DNA from: Prevotella sp.
Lineage (GTDB): Bacteria > Bacteroidota > Bacteroidia > Bacteroidales > Bacteroidaceae
DNA length: 64,000 nt
Assembly (NCBI GenBank): GCA_003447235.1
Contig: DLZV01000012.1
Span: 5,356-69,355 of the forward strand
Reading direction: 5' to 3'
Shown: positions 46,794-55,561 of the stretch, piece after piece
Position numbering within the stretch: position 1 is the first letter of the stretch
How the letters are laid out: each line of letters opens with the position of its first letter
Made by a program: the position numbers and the translations under genes
Notes under the pieces: model-generated
The model's input: the letters and a program-made list of their open reading frames with translations, nothing else
What the model was told of the DNA's origin: nothing
The model's database searches: none

Positions 46794-47597
46794 TTATTTC
46801 ACCCGTGAGGTGACGCTATTCCTAAGTCCCTTCATCGAGACGAGGAAGGCTTTAGCCGCGCCAAACTTCAGGTACATATCGAGTCGAACCGGCACGTGGT
46901 TGAGGTCGTCGGTGACATAGAAGCGGGCTATCTCTTTCCACTTCCCCTTCTCATACTCATAATAGGAGAGGCCGAGACAGCGGTAGGTGACGCCATTGTC
47001 GGCCCTCACCTTCGACTTGCCACGATACACGAGGCGGGCCGGGTCCTTTCCGTTGCCGTCCACGATGGGGAAGTTGACCACCTCACCCTTCTTCCATTTT
47101 TCGGGCGAGAAGGAGCGGGCTCTCATGAAGATGCTCAGCATGTCATAGACACAACCGTCGTAGGTCTTCTTGATCCAATGGTGCTTGCCGTCGTTGTCGA
47201 TACGATGCTGGCGGGCGTGGGTCTTGCCGCCTCCGTAGCTGTAGAACACCTCATCGACGGTATAGCGCTTGCCCTCTCGCGCCCCTTTGCGATAGTAGAG
47301 CGGCTCCATCTGCTTGCTGTTGTAAGCCAGCAGGGTGTCGCGCAGGACGAAGTAGTCGTCAAGCTTGCCGTTGCCCCTCGTCGTGAGGCTGGTGCGGTAG
47401 GCGGGTTTCCCATGGTAGGCCGTGGCCACGGTATAGTAGGAGGCCGTACCGGCCTTGACCCAGACAAACTTCCAGTTGTAATAGAGGTTGTAAGTCAAGA
47501 ACTCACCGCTTTGGAAAGCGGTGTTGCGAAACGTGCATTGTGCTGCGGCGCTGGTGACTACCATGACGAGCAGCGAAAGAATCAGTTTTCTCATCAT
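46794..47597 (-). CDS. DUF3108-domain exported protein
   Basis: A 267-residue protein with signal peptide MMRKLILSLLVMVVTSAAAQ. The body is a beta-rich DUF3108 domain (GEFLTYNLYYNWKFVWVKAG, PAYRTSLTTRGNGKLDDYFV, LRDTLLAYNSKQMEPLYY, and near the end YVTDDLNHVPVRLDMYLKFG). The family is common in Gram-negative bacteria; the function is unknown. Confidence 0.85.
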   Translation of the reverse strand: MMRKLILSLLVMVVTSAAAQCTFRNTAFQSGEFLTYNLYYNWKFVWVKAGTASYYTVATAYHGKPAYRTSLTTRGNGKLDDYFVLRDTLLAYNSKQMEPLYYRKGAREGKRYTVDEVFYSYGGGKTHARQHRIDNDGKHHWIKKTYDGCVYDMLSIFMRARSFSPEKWKKGEVVNFPIVDGNGKDPARLVYRGKSKVRADNGVTYRCLGLSYYEYEKGKWKEIARFYVTDDLNHVPVRLDMYLKFGAAKAFLVSMKGLRNSVTSRVK

Positions 47598-47669
47598 CCT
47601 AATATTTTATACTGACCTAATAGGCTTTTTATAGACTTGGAATGTTGATCGTGGGACAGACCTTCTATT

Positions 47670-49673
47670 CTATTTCCTGGACTGGCCCAAGACGCTCGCG
47701 GGTATTTCTATTCCCAATTTTGCGGCTCGCTCGGCATTTCTGTGCTTCAACTGCTGCCGCTGCTTGTCGGCCTTCTGCCGCACGAGCTCGTTGGGTTTCT
47801 GCTGGAATAGCGGCAGGGCATGGGGGCTCCATGTCTCCGTCACGTCCCATTTGGCGCGACATTCTATCGCCTTCGGATAGTAATAGACCGCCTCGGGCTG
47901 TCGCCGACTGGCAAACTCTCCTGTGTCCCAGCGTCCGTTGTCGTTGTCGTCCTCGATCAGTCGCAGGTAGTAGGTGCCCGGATGGACATAGAAGAAGTGG
48001 GCTGTGGCGTCGGTCGTGGCGATTTGTCGCACGACGTATCCCTGCTTGTTCAGCAGTTGCACGAGACACGGTTTGCCTGCCATCCCCGTCAGGGAGAGCG
48101 TCAGCGTGGCGTAGTCTTCCAGTTTATAGACGTTGAAGCCAAACTGCTCCGCTTTGGCCACCCGCCCGTAGATATCTGTGAAGGCGGCCGAGTCGATCTC
48201 CAGGCTGTATTCTGCCCCAGGCTCCCATTCGCCCACCAGTTCGTAGCGGCGTGGCGTGCCTGGTTTCTCGCCCAATAGATATTTGGCTTTATACCATAGC
48301 GTGTCGATCTTCTGATAGAGGTGTATCTTGGCCGTGTCGATCTCGGCGATGGGCACGGGCATGATGAACGCCAGGTTTTTGTCGGGATCCAGCTGTGAGG
48401 GCACGTCGTAGTCGGGCTCCAGCGTCAGATCGGGCATGATGGTCTGATAGGGTTCGCCGCGCTCCTTGCGCTTGCGCTGCTCCTTCTCCCATTTCTTTTG
48501 GTTTTCAGCCTGGAGTTTCATTCTCCGCGCATACGGCACCTTGGCCAGCACCTGCAGGGTGTCGGTCTGTGGATGCAGCACGCCCGCCGTGTCACAGACA
48601 TTGTGGAGGACCGTCATGCGGAGTGTGTCGCTATTGACGAGGGCCGTGTCGCAGATCCAATAGGTGATGGTATCCTGGTTGAGCGAAGGTTCTACACGCA
48701 GGTCGCGGTCCGCGTCGAAGTTGAGACCTTTGACGACGGGCAGTTCCTTGTCGCCATAGGTGTAGAAGAGCGTGAAATAGTGTTCGTCCGAACGGTCCGC
48801 CTTGATGAAGTAGCGCTCAGTCTGCTCCTCAGTAAAGGCACGGAGCACGACGTCGTCGGGCAGGAAGTGGGTATAGCCCGTCGTGGTGATGTGGTCGATG
48901 TGGAGCGAGTCGCGCCAGATTGTGTCCTGACGGGTGTCGGGTTTCCACGAGGGTGTGAATATCTCGGGTGTGAACGCCATCTCCTCCGACTTCTGCGAGA
49001 AGCGATAGTCGTTGTTCTGGTCGCGGAGGGCATAGACGCGGTAGTCGCCCGCCTTCACGCCCTTGATGCAGAAGTGTCCTCTGCTGTCAGTACGCGCCAC
49101 TCGCTGCATGGGCTGCGTGGCGAAAGCCGTGTCGTGGAGGTTGGCATAGAGGCCGACGAGTATTCCCTTCACGGGCTCCAGGTCTTTGGCATTGAGTACA
49201 TAGCCGGCTATCTCCAGCGTGTCAATCTCCTGTCCTGTGGAGAAAGTATAGGTATAGTTGCCCATGGGGTTGCCCTCGTTGTTGTCCGAGATGGCGTCGG
49301 AGAAGTCGATCGTGTAGGTGGTGTCGGGAATGAGCGAGTCCTGCAGTTGCACGCTGATGCGCTTTCCCTGGGCCTTGATGACCGGCGCTTCGAGTTGCGG
49401 CGGCGAGACGACCACGTTCTCTGTGGCGTTTTGCAGCACGATAAACTCGTCGAAGCCGATCAGGATGCGGCGGCTGCTCACGTCCGTAGCACCTTCTGCT
49501 GGCGACGTGGCGACGACACGTGGTGGCAACTCGTCGTACCATCCGCCGTCAGGCTGCCCCATCTTGGCGCAGGAGGTGAGGATGGAGAGAATCACGAAGG
49601 CTCCCAGGGAGAACCCGAGTCCTCCCCTCTTCATCCATTCGTATATGCTCGTTGCCTTATCGTACTTCCTCAT
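47670..49673 (-). CDS. Ig-like-domain lipoprotein
   Basis: A 667-residue protein; the start at 49673 follows ATAAGGAGAAC, a good ribosome-binding site. A hydrophobic stretch with a lipobox-like LSILTSCAKMGQPDGGW near residue 35 makes it a lipoprotein. An SbsA-type Big_5 Ig domain follows (PRVVATSPAEGATDVSSRRI, LIGFDEFIVLQNATENVVV, TTYTIDFSDAISDNNEGNPM), then carboxypeptidase-regulatory-like domains (HFCIKGVKAGDYRVYALRDQ, FYVHPGTYYLRLIEDDNDNG, RWDTGEF). Widely conserved in Bacteroidales; function unknown, probably envelope-associated. Confidence 0.85.
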   Translation of the reverse strand: MRKYDKATSIYEWMKRGGLGFSLGAFVILSILTSCAKMGQPDGGWYDELPPRVVATSPAEGATDVSSRRILIGFDEFIVLQNATENVVVSPPQLEAPVIKAQGKRISVQLQDSLIPDTTYTIDFSDAISDNNEGNPMGNYTYTFSTGQEIDTLEIAGYVLNAKDLEPVKGILVGLYANLHDTAFATQPMQRVARTDSRGHFCIKGVKAGDYRVYALRDQNNDYRFSQKSEEMAFTPEIFTPSWKPDTRQDTIWRDSLHIDHITTTGYTHFLPDDVVLRAFTEEQTERYFIKADRSDEHYFTLFYTYGDKELPVVKGLNFDADRDLRVEPSLNQDTITYWICDTALVNSDTLRMTVLHNVCDTAGVLHPQTDTLQVLAKVPYARRMKLQAENQKKWEKEQRKRKERGEPYQTIMPDLTLEPDYDVPSQLDPDKNLAFIMPVPIAEIDTAKIHLYQKIDTLWYKAKYLLGEKPGTPRRYELVGEWEPGAEYSLEIDSAAFTDIYGRVAKAEQFGFNVYKLEDYATLTLSLTGMAGKPCLVQLLNKQGYVVRQIATTDATAHFFYVHPGTYYLRLIEDDNDNGRWDTGEFASRRQPEAVYYYPKAIECRAKWDVTETWSPHALPLFQQKPNELVRQKADKQRQQLKHRNAERAAKLGIEIPASVLGQSRK

Positions 49674-49735
49674 GTTCTCCTTATATATAATATACATTAT
49701 AGCTTACGTCGGCTTCCATACCCAACTAACCCCTT

Positions 49736-51277
49736 TCACGCCCGAAGTTCTGCATCCCCGGGCTCTTTACCGTTGAGCTCCAGCAGTTCGTCGATGTTCT
49801 TGCGGTTGTTGGAGAGTCGGGGCACCTTGTGCTGCCCACCCAGTTTTCCCTTGCGCTTGAGCCACTCGTTGAAGACACCCTTCCTTGCGACCACTACCTC
49901 CAACTGCTGGAGTGTCACGTCGTGGAATCGCTTTGCCTCGTAGTCGCTGTTGATCTCCTGCAGCCGCTTGTCGAGGGCGGCGGCAAAGGCCGGGACGCTC
50001 TCGGGAGCCTTGGCAAACTCGATGAGCCATTGGTGGCGGCATTTGCCCTCGTCGTTCATGAAGACGGGGGCGGCCGTGTATTCGCTCACCACGGCCCCGG
50101 TCTGCTCGCAGGCGTAGGCCAGTCCCTTCTCGGCGTTGTCCATGATCAGTTCCTCGCCGAAGGCGTTGATGAAGTATTTCGTGCGCCCCGTGATGATAAA
50201 CTTGTAGGGGTCGCGCGACGTAAACTGTACCGTGTCGCCTATCTCGTAGCGCCACAGTCCGCAACTCGTGGAGATGAGCATCGCATAGTTGCGGCCCAGT
50301 TCCACGCCTTCGAGTGGCACGATGTTGGGACGTTCGCTGCCCAACTCGTCCATGGGCAGAAATTCGTAGAAGACGCCATAGTCGAGCATCAGCAGCATCG
50401 AGGCGTCTGTCGGGTCGTCCTGTATGCCGAAGAATCCCTCGCTGGCGTTGTAGGTCTCCATGTAGTTCATCCCCGGTTTGGTGATGATGCGCTCGTATTG
50501 TGAACGATAGGGGGTGAAGGCTATGCCGCCATGGAAGAAGACTTCGAGGTTGGGCCACACCTCCTCCAGATGTTCCTTGCCGCTCAACTCCAGGACGCGC
50601 ACGAGGACGCTCAGCATCCACGACGGCACACCCGAGATGTTTGTGACGTTCTTGTTCATTGTCTCGCGGGCGATGCGGTCGCGCTTCAGTTCAAAGTTGC
50701 TGATGAGTGCCGTCTCCTTCTTGGGCACGCGAATGAAGTTGACCAGCGGGTTGATGTTTTCGATGAGGATGGCGCTCAGGTCGCCGACCAGCGAGTTGGG
50801 CAGGTCGTAGTTGGGCGAATGGCTGCCGCCGAGTATCAGCGAGCGTCCTTCGAAGATGTGGCTTTCGGGATGGTTGCGCAGATAGAGGGCCACGACGTCG
50901 CCTCCGCCCTGGTAGTGGAGGTTCTTCAGACCCTCCGGCGTCACGGGGATAAACTTGCTTTTGTCGTTGGTTGTCCCCGACGACTTAGCATACCATTTCA
51001 CCTCGCCTGGCCACAGGATGTTCTTCTCGCCGTGGCGCATCCGGTCGATGTCGCCCTTTAGTTCCTCGTAGGTGTTGACGGGTATGAATTTGGCAAAGTC
51101 CTCATAACCCTTCATCATCGGGAAATAGTGTGACTGGCCGTACTCCGTCTCCTTGCCACGGCTGATGAGGTAGCGCAACACCTCGTTCTGAAGGGCCGCG
51201 CCACCTTGTTTATAATGTTCCAGCTCTTTCCAACGCGGTCGGAAGTATAGCTTGCTTATGATACTTGTCAGACTCAT
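49736..51277 (-). CDS. GH3-family acyl-adenylating enzyme
   Basis: A 513-residue protein of the GH3 (auxin-responsive promoter) family. Motifs include KWYAKSSGTTNDKSKFIPVT (nucleotide-binding loop), YNASEGFFGIQDD, and GLWRYEIGDTVQFTSRDPYK then FIITGRTKYFINAFGEEL. By family these enzymes adenylate a carboxylic acid and join it to an amino acid; the bacterial substrate is unknown. A TAAATTTG -7 box is at 51307-51314 (minus). It stands 62 bp upstream of the Ig-like lipoprotein gene on the same strand. Confidence 0.88.
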   Translation of the reverse strand: MSLTSIISKLYFRPRWKELEHYKQGGAALQNEVLRYLISRGKETEYGQSHYFPMMKGYEDFAKFIPVNTYEELKGDIDRMRHGEKNILWPGEVKWYAKSSGTTNDKSKFIPVTPEGLKNLHYQGGGDVVALYLRNHPESHIFEGRSLILGGSHSPNYDLPNSLVGDLSAILIENINPLVNFIRVPKKETALISNFELKRDRIARETMNKNVTNISGVPSWMLSVLVRVLELSGKEHLEEVWPNLEVFFHGGIAFTPYRSQYERIITKPGMNYMETYNASEGFFGIQDDPTDASMLLMLDYGVFYEFLPMDELGSERPNIVPLEGVELGRNYAMLISTSCGLWRYEIGDTVQFTSRDPYKFIITGRTKYFINAFGEELIMDNAEKGLAYACEQTGAVVSEYTAAPVFMNDEGKCRHQWLIEFAKAPESVPAFAAALDKRLQEINSDYEAKRFHDVTLQQLEVVVARKGVFNEWLKRKGKLGGQHKVPRLSNNRKNIDELLELNGKEPGDAELRA

Positions 51278-51854
51278 TGCCTAAGAGTACAATTTCTTTG
51301 AATGTGCAAATTTACCCTAAAAAAGGCGGAAAGCCTTCCATTTTACGTTTTTTAATATGGTGATCGTGTTTTGTCAGTCCGTATCCACAAGGAGGTTGTT
51401 GGCCTCGTTAAATGTTGTTAAACCTTTTCGGGGGGGGTAATGGTCTTGTTTGGAAAAGTTGTAACTTTGCAACCTCAAAAAGTCAAACAAATAAATTCTT
51501 GGAAAAGATAGGTCGCTATCAGTCGTTTGCGAGCAAGCTCGCAGAACTCTATTAGCCACTATCTAGGAGAAGTGATTGCGCCCAGGCGAAAAGCAGGAAA
51601 ATTTTTGCATTAGCAGCTATGGCTATCGCCAGCCTCGTTTGCCATGTATTCAGACAGATACTGACAGATTAAGTCTTAACCACCAGCAGGTCACTTTCTA
51701 TAGAGAGTTTACGCTAAAAGGAACGAATCGTTTGTGCGAACAAGCACATACTATCGCAGTCAGGAAGTAGTCCGTGAGGGCTCGGCTACATCATTCGTAC
51801 CCTATGATTTTCGAATGTGATCATTAAGGAACTATTTAAAGAATTAACAACAGA
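51278..51854 (+). promoter_or_regulatory. Long leader of the exported-protein cassette, with G8 tract
   Basis: A run of eight G (51430-51437) lies about 25 bp upstream of a TAACTTTG -7 box (51462-51469), so a leader of about 380 nt precedes the gene at 51855. The leader contains a perfect GC-rich hairpin, TGCGAGCAAGCTCGCA (51528-51543), and a short open frame with a signal-like stretch (KSRKIFALAAMAIASLVCHV, about 51589-51648) that stops after eight more codons or so. No known riboswitch is recognised. Confidence 0.5.
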
Positions 51855-52718
51855 ATGAAAAGATTGATTTTCGTCTTTTCCTTGTTGTCCTTTGCGGGCG
51901 GCAAGATCTATGCGCAAAAAGCCTATACGTATGTCAGGCAAAATGGGACGAAGTTGGAAAAACTGGGCACGGCAGCCTTTGATGTGGCAGCACAATCCTA
52001 CCCGCGCGTGCAGTTTGTTGACGGCAAGGCCGTGATGAGCATTGGCGATACACGGGTGGCTGCCCTTCCCATGGCGGATGGGGGCGAACTGGTGGTCTCC
52101 TATACGACCGATGTGGCCGAGGCGGACCTCAACAAGGTGTCCAAGAAGCCCACGGAGCAAAAGCCTTTCGCCACTATCTTTTCCCCGTTTCAGTTGGTCG
52201 TGCCTCCAGGCAGCGAGGTCTATGCCCCCGTTTTCTACCCAGACAAGATGTTGCTCCATTTTGCCGATGACCAGCGTGTGGCAGAGGGTGGCATCGTCCC
52301 TGTCGAGACACCCCTTGTCATTCATGGCACCAGTCCCGTGGAGTTTACGTTCTCCGCCACGGATCCCACCTGCGGTCTGAAAAGCGCCCTGAGTGGGTCT
52401 TCGTTGAAGATCGACACACCTACTGATGCCACCATCTTCACCTTCGGTATCGGCAAGACAGGGCCGCACACGGGAGAGTTTGGCCTCTTCCGCTATACGG
52501 GGACGAGCCTCAACCCGGGAGGGTGCTTCCTGCAGCTCGCAAAAGAAAAGGTGCAGGACTTCAACTTTGTCGCCCTCTCCTTTGAGCCTTATGTCTCGGG
52601 CGTGAAAGACGTCGAGGCGCGCGAGTCGCAACCCGTGAGGAAGCAGGTGGAGAATGGCCGCGTGGTCATCGTCAAGGCAGGTAGAAAATATAATGTGAAC
52701 GGACAGCATATCAAGTAA
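51855..52718 (+). CDS. Exported protein of unknown function
   Basis: A 287-residue protein with signal peptide MKRLIFVFSLLSFAGGKIYA. The body is beta-rich without a recognised domain (YTYVRQNGTKLEKLGTAAFD; FATIFSPFQLVVPPGSEVYA; VIHGTSPVEFTFSATDPTCG) and ends VIVKAGRKYNVNGQHIK, a shortened Prevotella tail (Y-N-V-N-G-Q). It is the first gene of a three-gene cassette: the next gene starts 3 bp after its stop. Confidence 0.75.
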   Translation: MKRLIFVFSLLSFAGGKIYAQKAYTYVRQNGTKLEKLGTAAFDVAAQSYPRVQFVDGKAVMSIGDTRVAALPMADGGELVVSYTTDVAEADLNKVSKKPTEQKPFATIFSPFQLVVPPGSEVYAPVFYPDKMLLHFADDQRVAEGGIVPVETPLVIHGTSPVEFTFSATDPTCGLKSALSGSSLKIDTPTDATIFTFGIGKTGPHTGEFGLFRYTGTSLNPGGCFLQLAKEKVQDFNFVALSFEPYVSGVKDVEARESQPVRKQVENGRVVIVKAGRKYNVNGQHIK

Positions 52719-52721
52719 AAA

Positions 52722-52904
52722 ATGAAAAAAGAGTATATCATCCCAAGCGTTTATGTCGTTGAGGTGAAGGGTTGTCAGCTCCTTCATAGTCATTCCATTA
52801 CTGCTGACCCCGAGACAACAACCGACGAACAATGTGTCAGAAGATTTATTGATGACGAGGAGGAAAACAACGGCAGTCTGCTTCTTGGCGACCCAAATAA
52901 TTGA
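52722..52904 (+). CDS. 60-residue MKKxYIxP-type peptide
   Basis: Begins MKKEYIIPSVYVVEVKGCQL, continues LHSHSITADPETTTDEQ, and ends in an acidic run and Asn-rich tail. It sits 3 bp after one exported-protein gene and 23 bp before another, so the three are probably one transcript. Its start resembles the 56-residue peptide at 8329-8499, which also follows an exported-protein gene. Function unknown; it could be a small structural, regulatory or precursor peptide. Confidence 0.7.
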   Translation: MKKEYIIPSVYVVEVKGCQLLHSHSITADPETTTDEQCVRRFIDDEEENNGSLLLGDPNN

Positions 52905-52927
52905 GAACTAAGTAAGTAAAAACAACA

Positions 52928-53824
52928 ATGAAAAAGATACTATTGACGCTCGTGGGGCTTTCAGCCCTGATGAGCATTCATGCACAGGTGGTGGAAATCT
53001 ATAAGAACGGACAGTTGATGCAGACGTACAACAATACTTCCACCAGTCAGTATGAGGTGGTGTTCAAACCGAGCGGTGGCCAAGGGGAAATCAATGGTCA
53101 TGCGTATGTCGAGATAGGCGGCAGGAAGTGGGCCACGATGAATGTGGGGGCCACGACCGTGGCTGGGTCTCCTAAGACGGCTTATGGTGATTATTATACT
53201 TGGGGTGAGTTAGAGACCTATTATAATTCGCTCACGGAAACGGGTATAATTTTTAAGGGAAACGCCCAGTACACGCATGTCAAAGGGCAAAAGATCAGCT
53301 ACAACTGGAACAACTATTGTGGCGTGACAGACAATAAGTTTAAAGAATGGGATGATAATCCTGCCATGTTGCATGGAGTGCTGGCCGAGTATTACGATGT
53401 GGTACGTTTCAAATGGGGCGATCAGTGGCGCATTCCAACCATTAATGATTTTCAAAGTCTGGTCAAGCCTTGTGGCAATTCTGCCACGTTGATTGACGCT
53501 CCTGAGTCCATCACCAAGGGTGGAGTCTATTGGGTAACTGCTGGAGCGACTATTGACGGTACGACCTATGGTGTGGCCGGAGCCCTGTTCGTGACGACGG
53601 AAGATCTCGCCAAGCGGTTGTTTTTCCCAGGTGGAGGTAATCTTCAATCGATAGAACGCGATGGCGTGGGAACACTTTGCACCTATTGGTCTTCCACCTG
53701 GCTCTCTTCTAACCAAGCGTACGCCATGGCCCTTTCGGTTTCCACTAAAGAACATACAGTCAATCTTATACATAATTCTGTGGTACGCTGCTACGGTCTA
53801 TCTATTCGTCCGATCGCAGACTGA
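52928..53824 (+). CDS. Exported FISUMP-domain protein
   Basis: A 298-residue protein with signal peptide MKKILLTLVGLSALMSIHAQ. Residues ~60-298 match the Fibrobacter succinogenes major-paralogue (FISUMP) fold: HAYVEIGGRKWATMNVGATT, AYGDYYTWGE, WGDQWRIPTINDFQSLVKPC, YWSSTWLSSNQAYAMALSVS and a terminal GLSIRPIAD. An N-terminal segment VVEIYKNGQLMQTYNNTSTS is typical of Prevotella members. Such proteins are surface or secreted, often in large paralogous sets; function unknown. Confidence 0.85.
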   Translation: MKKILLTLVGLSALMSIHAQVVEIYKNGQLMQTYNNTSTSQYEVVFKPSGGQGEINGHAYVEIGGRKWATMNVGATTVAGSPKTAYGDYYTWGELETYYNSLTETGIIFKGNAQYTHVKGQKISYNWNNYCGVTDNKFKEWDDNPAMLHGVLAEYYDVVRFKWGDQWRIPTINDFQSLVKPCGNSATLIDAPESITKGGVYWVTAGATIDGTTYGVAGALFVTTEDLAKRLFFPGGGNLQSIERDGVGTLCTYWSSTWLSSNQAYAMALSVSTKEHTVNLIHNSVVRCYGLSIRPIAD

Positions 53825-53873
53825 TATAGTCCTCGTGGATGACCAGACGTTTGATTGTTACATAGATAGAAAG

Positions 53874-53913
53874 ATAGGGAGCAAGTGCAGGCTATGCTGT
53901 GCTTGCTTCCTAT
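53874..53913. terminator. Terminator of the exported-protein cassette
   Basis: ATAGGGAGCAAG / CTTGCTTCCTAT, a 12-bp stem with one G-T pair, 50 bp past the FISUMP gene. Confidence 0.7.
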
Positions 53914-53946
53914 TTCACGTCCTGGAACGAGGATGGCTATTAGGGC

Positions 53947-54315
53947 TTATTTCATAAAGACGAAATAGACCGCGGCTATCAAGCAGACGAAGGCTGCGAG
54001 ATGGTTCCATTGCAAATGCTGGCCTTGGAAGAGCAGGTTGGCGATGACGGTAAAGACGACAAGCGACACCACCTCCTGGATCACTTTGAGCTGGATGAGC
54101 GAGAACGGGCCTCCTGTGCCCTCGAAGCCGATGCGGTTGGCGGGCACCTGACAGCAGTATTCAAAGAAAGCAATACCCCACGAGAAGGCGATCACGCCTA
54201 TCAGGGGCCAGTACTTACTAACCCCAGTCTCCTGAAGTCGTAGGTGGCCATACCAGGCGAGCGTCATAAAAACATTGCTCAGAAGCAAGAGCAAGATCGT
54301 ATAGATTCCTTTCAT
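53947..54315 (-). CDS. DUF486-family small membrane protein
   Basis: A 122-residue protein with four membrane helices (YTILLLLLSNVFMTLAWYGH; WPLIGVIAFSWGIAFFEYCC; VIQEVVSLVVFTVIANLLF; LAAFVCLIAAVYFVFMK). QVPANRIG in the middle is the DUF486 hallmark. The family belongs to the drug/metabolite transporter superfamily fold; no substrate is known. It begins 6 bp after the Rpn-family gene's stop and is probably co-transcribed with it. Confidence 0.9.
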   Translation of the reverse strand: MKGIYTILLLLLSNVFMTLAWYGHLRLQETGVSKYWPLIGVIAFSWGIAFFEYCCQVPANRIGFEGTGGPFSLIQLKVIQEVVSLVVFTVIANLLFQGQHLQWNHLAAFVCLIAAVYFVFMK

Positions 54316-54321
54316 GATGAT

Positions 54322-55233
54322 TTACGAAAGAGCTTGATGATTCAGTATTTCTTCCACCTCTGCAAGGTCGAAACCGATGGCTGCTGCGATTGCTTCCGCT
54401 GTCATACCGTTGGCGTGCATGGCCTTGATAATTTCTGCTTTACCTGCAGCCTTGCCTTCAGCGCGTCCTTTTTCCATTCCTTCTGCCAGTCCTTCAGCGC
54501 GTCCTTTTTTCTCTGCTGTCTCTGTGACGGCACACATGTCCCAAAAGTCCTTTTGGCTTTCCCGGTAGCTTCGCAGGTCGTTGCTATTGAACTTAGCAAT
54601 CTCCGCCTGCTCGAAGAAACGCTGAAAGATCGCGTCTTGTAGTGCGGCGGGTCGCTCCATGAGGGTGGCAAGGTTCTTGATAGCATAGAGCCACTTGTCG
54701 AAGTCGGTGACGAGCTCCTGCTCTGTCTTCCTGAATTTAGGCATTTCGAGGTAGATATAGGTGAGCTTGTCGTAGAACACCTCCTTCGTGTGGGTGTCCA
54801 TGAGCTTCACCTCCCGACGCATGTAGTCCGTGTTTCCCTCGTCTATACAGAAGTTGAGTATGCCGATGGTATAGACCTTGTTGAGCTTGAAGTTCCATCG
54901 TCCTTGTGGCGCCTGCTCCTGAACGGGGAAGGTGCTGTAGAATATGCTTCTATCCTTAAAGTATTCTTGTTCGGCCTTCTGCATCTCTATCAGGAATTTT
55001 TCTCCCTTTTCGTTCTCGCAATACACGTCGAAGACGGCCTTCCTTTCTGCGGCGTTATGACCGAGGTGCTCCACGTTGAGGTAGTTGAGGGTTTTGATGA
55101 CCTCGGTCCCGTCAAACAGCGAGTTGAGAAAGCTGATGAGCAGGTCTTTGTTGGCTTCTGTCCCGAATAGCTTTTTAAATGCGAAGTCGGTATAGAAGTT
55201 GACGTATCGTTCTTGCAATGCTGAATGGCACAT
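54322..55233 (-). CDS. Rpn-family recombination-promoting nuclease / PD-(D/E)XK transposase-like protein
   Basis: A 303-residue protein. The N-terminus NFYTDFAFKKLFGTEANKDL and the nuclease core AVFDVYCENEKGEKFLIEMQ (D then E-x-Q) are those of Rpn/YhgA proteins, whose Escherichia members cut DNA and promote recombination. The C-terminal region has the usual Ala/Glu/Gly-rich repeats (AEGLAEGMEKGRAEGKAAGK) and a short helix-turn-helix-like end (ANGMTAEAIAAAIGF). It is a mobile-type gene, often present in many copies in Bacteroidota genomes. Confidence 0.9.
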   Translation of the reverse strand: MCHSALQERYVNFYTDFAFKKLFGTEANKDLLISFLNSLFDGTEVIKTLNYLNVEHLGHNAAERKAVFDVYCENEKGEKFLIEMQKAEQEYFKDRSIFYSTFPVQEQAPQGRWNFKLNKVYTIGILNFCIDEGNTDYMRREVKLMDTHTKEVFYDKLTYIYLEMPKFRKTEQELVTDFDKWLYAIKNLATLMERPAALQDAIFQRFFEQAEIAKFNSNDLRSYRESQKDFWDMCAVTETAEKKGRAEGLAEGMEKGRAEGKAAGKAEIIKAMHANGMTAEAIAAAIGFDLAEVEEILNHQALS

Positions 55234-55561
55234 ATCTGATTTGTCTAAACAGTTTCTTTTCTTTTTCAGTCTGCTAAGTTACGCTTTTTGTCGCATACAA
55301 CCAAGCAAAAGGCAGCTTTCTTTTCCGTGAGCGTTTATTTCTGCCTTGCCAAAGCAAAAAAGCGGCATGTTTTTGTCGTCGCTTGTGTCGCTGAGACGCC
55401 AGCCTGGTCTGGCACGAGTCTCGTAAATAGGTGTAGATTAGAGGTGTGGATCAAAAACCATTCTTAGGAGTCGCCCTATTCAGCAGTTAATGGGCAGAAA
55501 TTTTGCCGTTGCCGTTGGAATTTTGTACTTTTGCACCCGTCATCATACGAACAAATAGATC
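55234..55561 (+). promoter_or_regulatory. Divergent region with rpoN promoter
   Basis: TTTTG at 55501-55505 and TACTTTTG at 55526-55533 (20-bp gap) form a Bacteroidota promoter 28 bp before rpoN. On the minus strand TAACTTAG near 55275 is a weak candidate for the Rpn gene. Otherwise no gene is seen. Confidence 0.65.

Noticed and set aside
51576..51770. 64-codon plus-strand frame in the leader
   Set aside because: Different frame from the signal-like stretch there, no promoter-proximal ribosome-binding site and no similarity I recognise.
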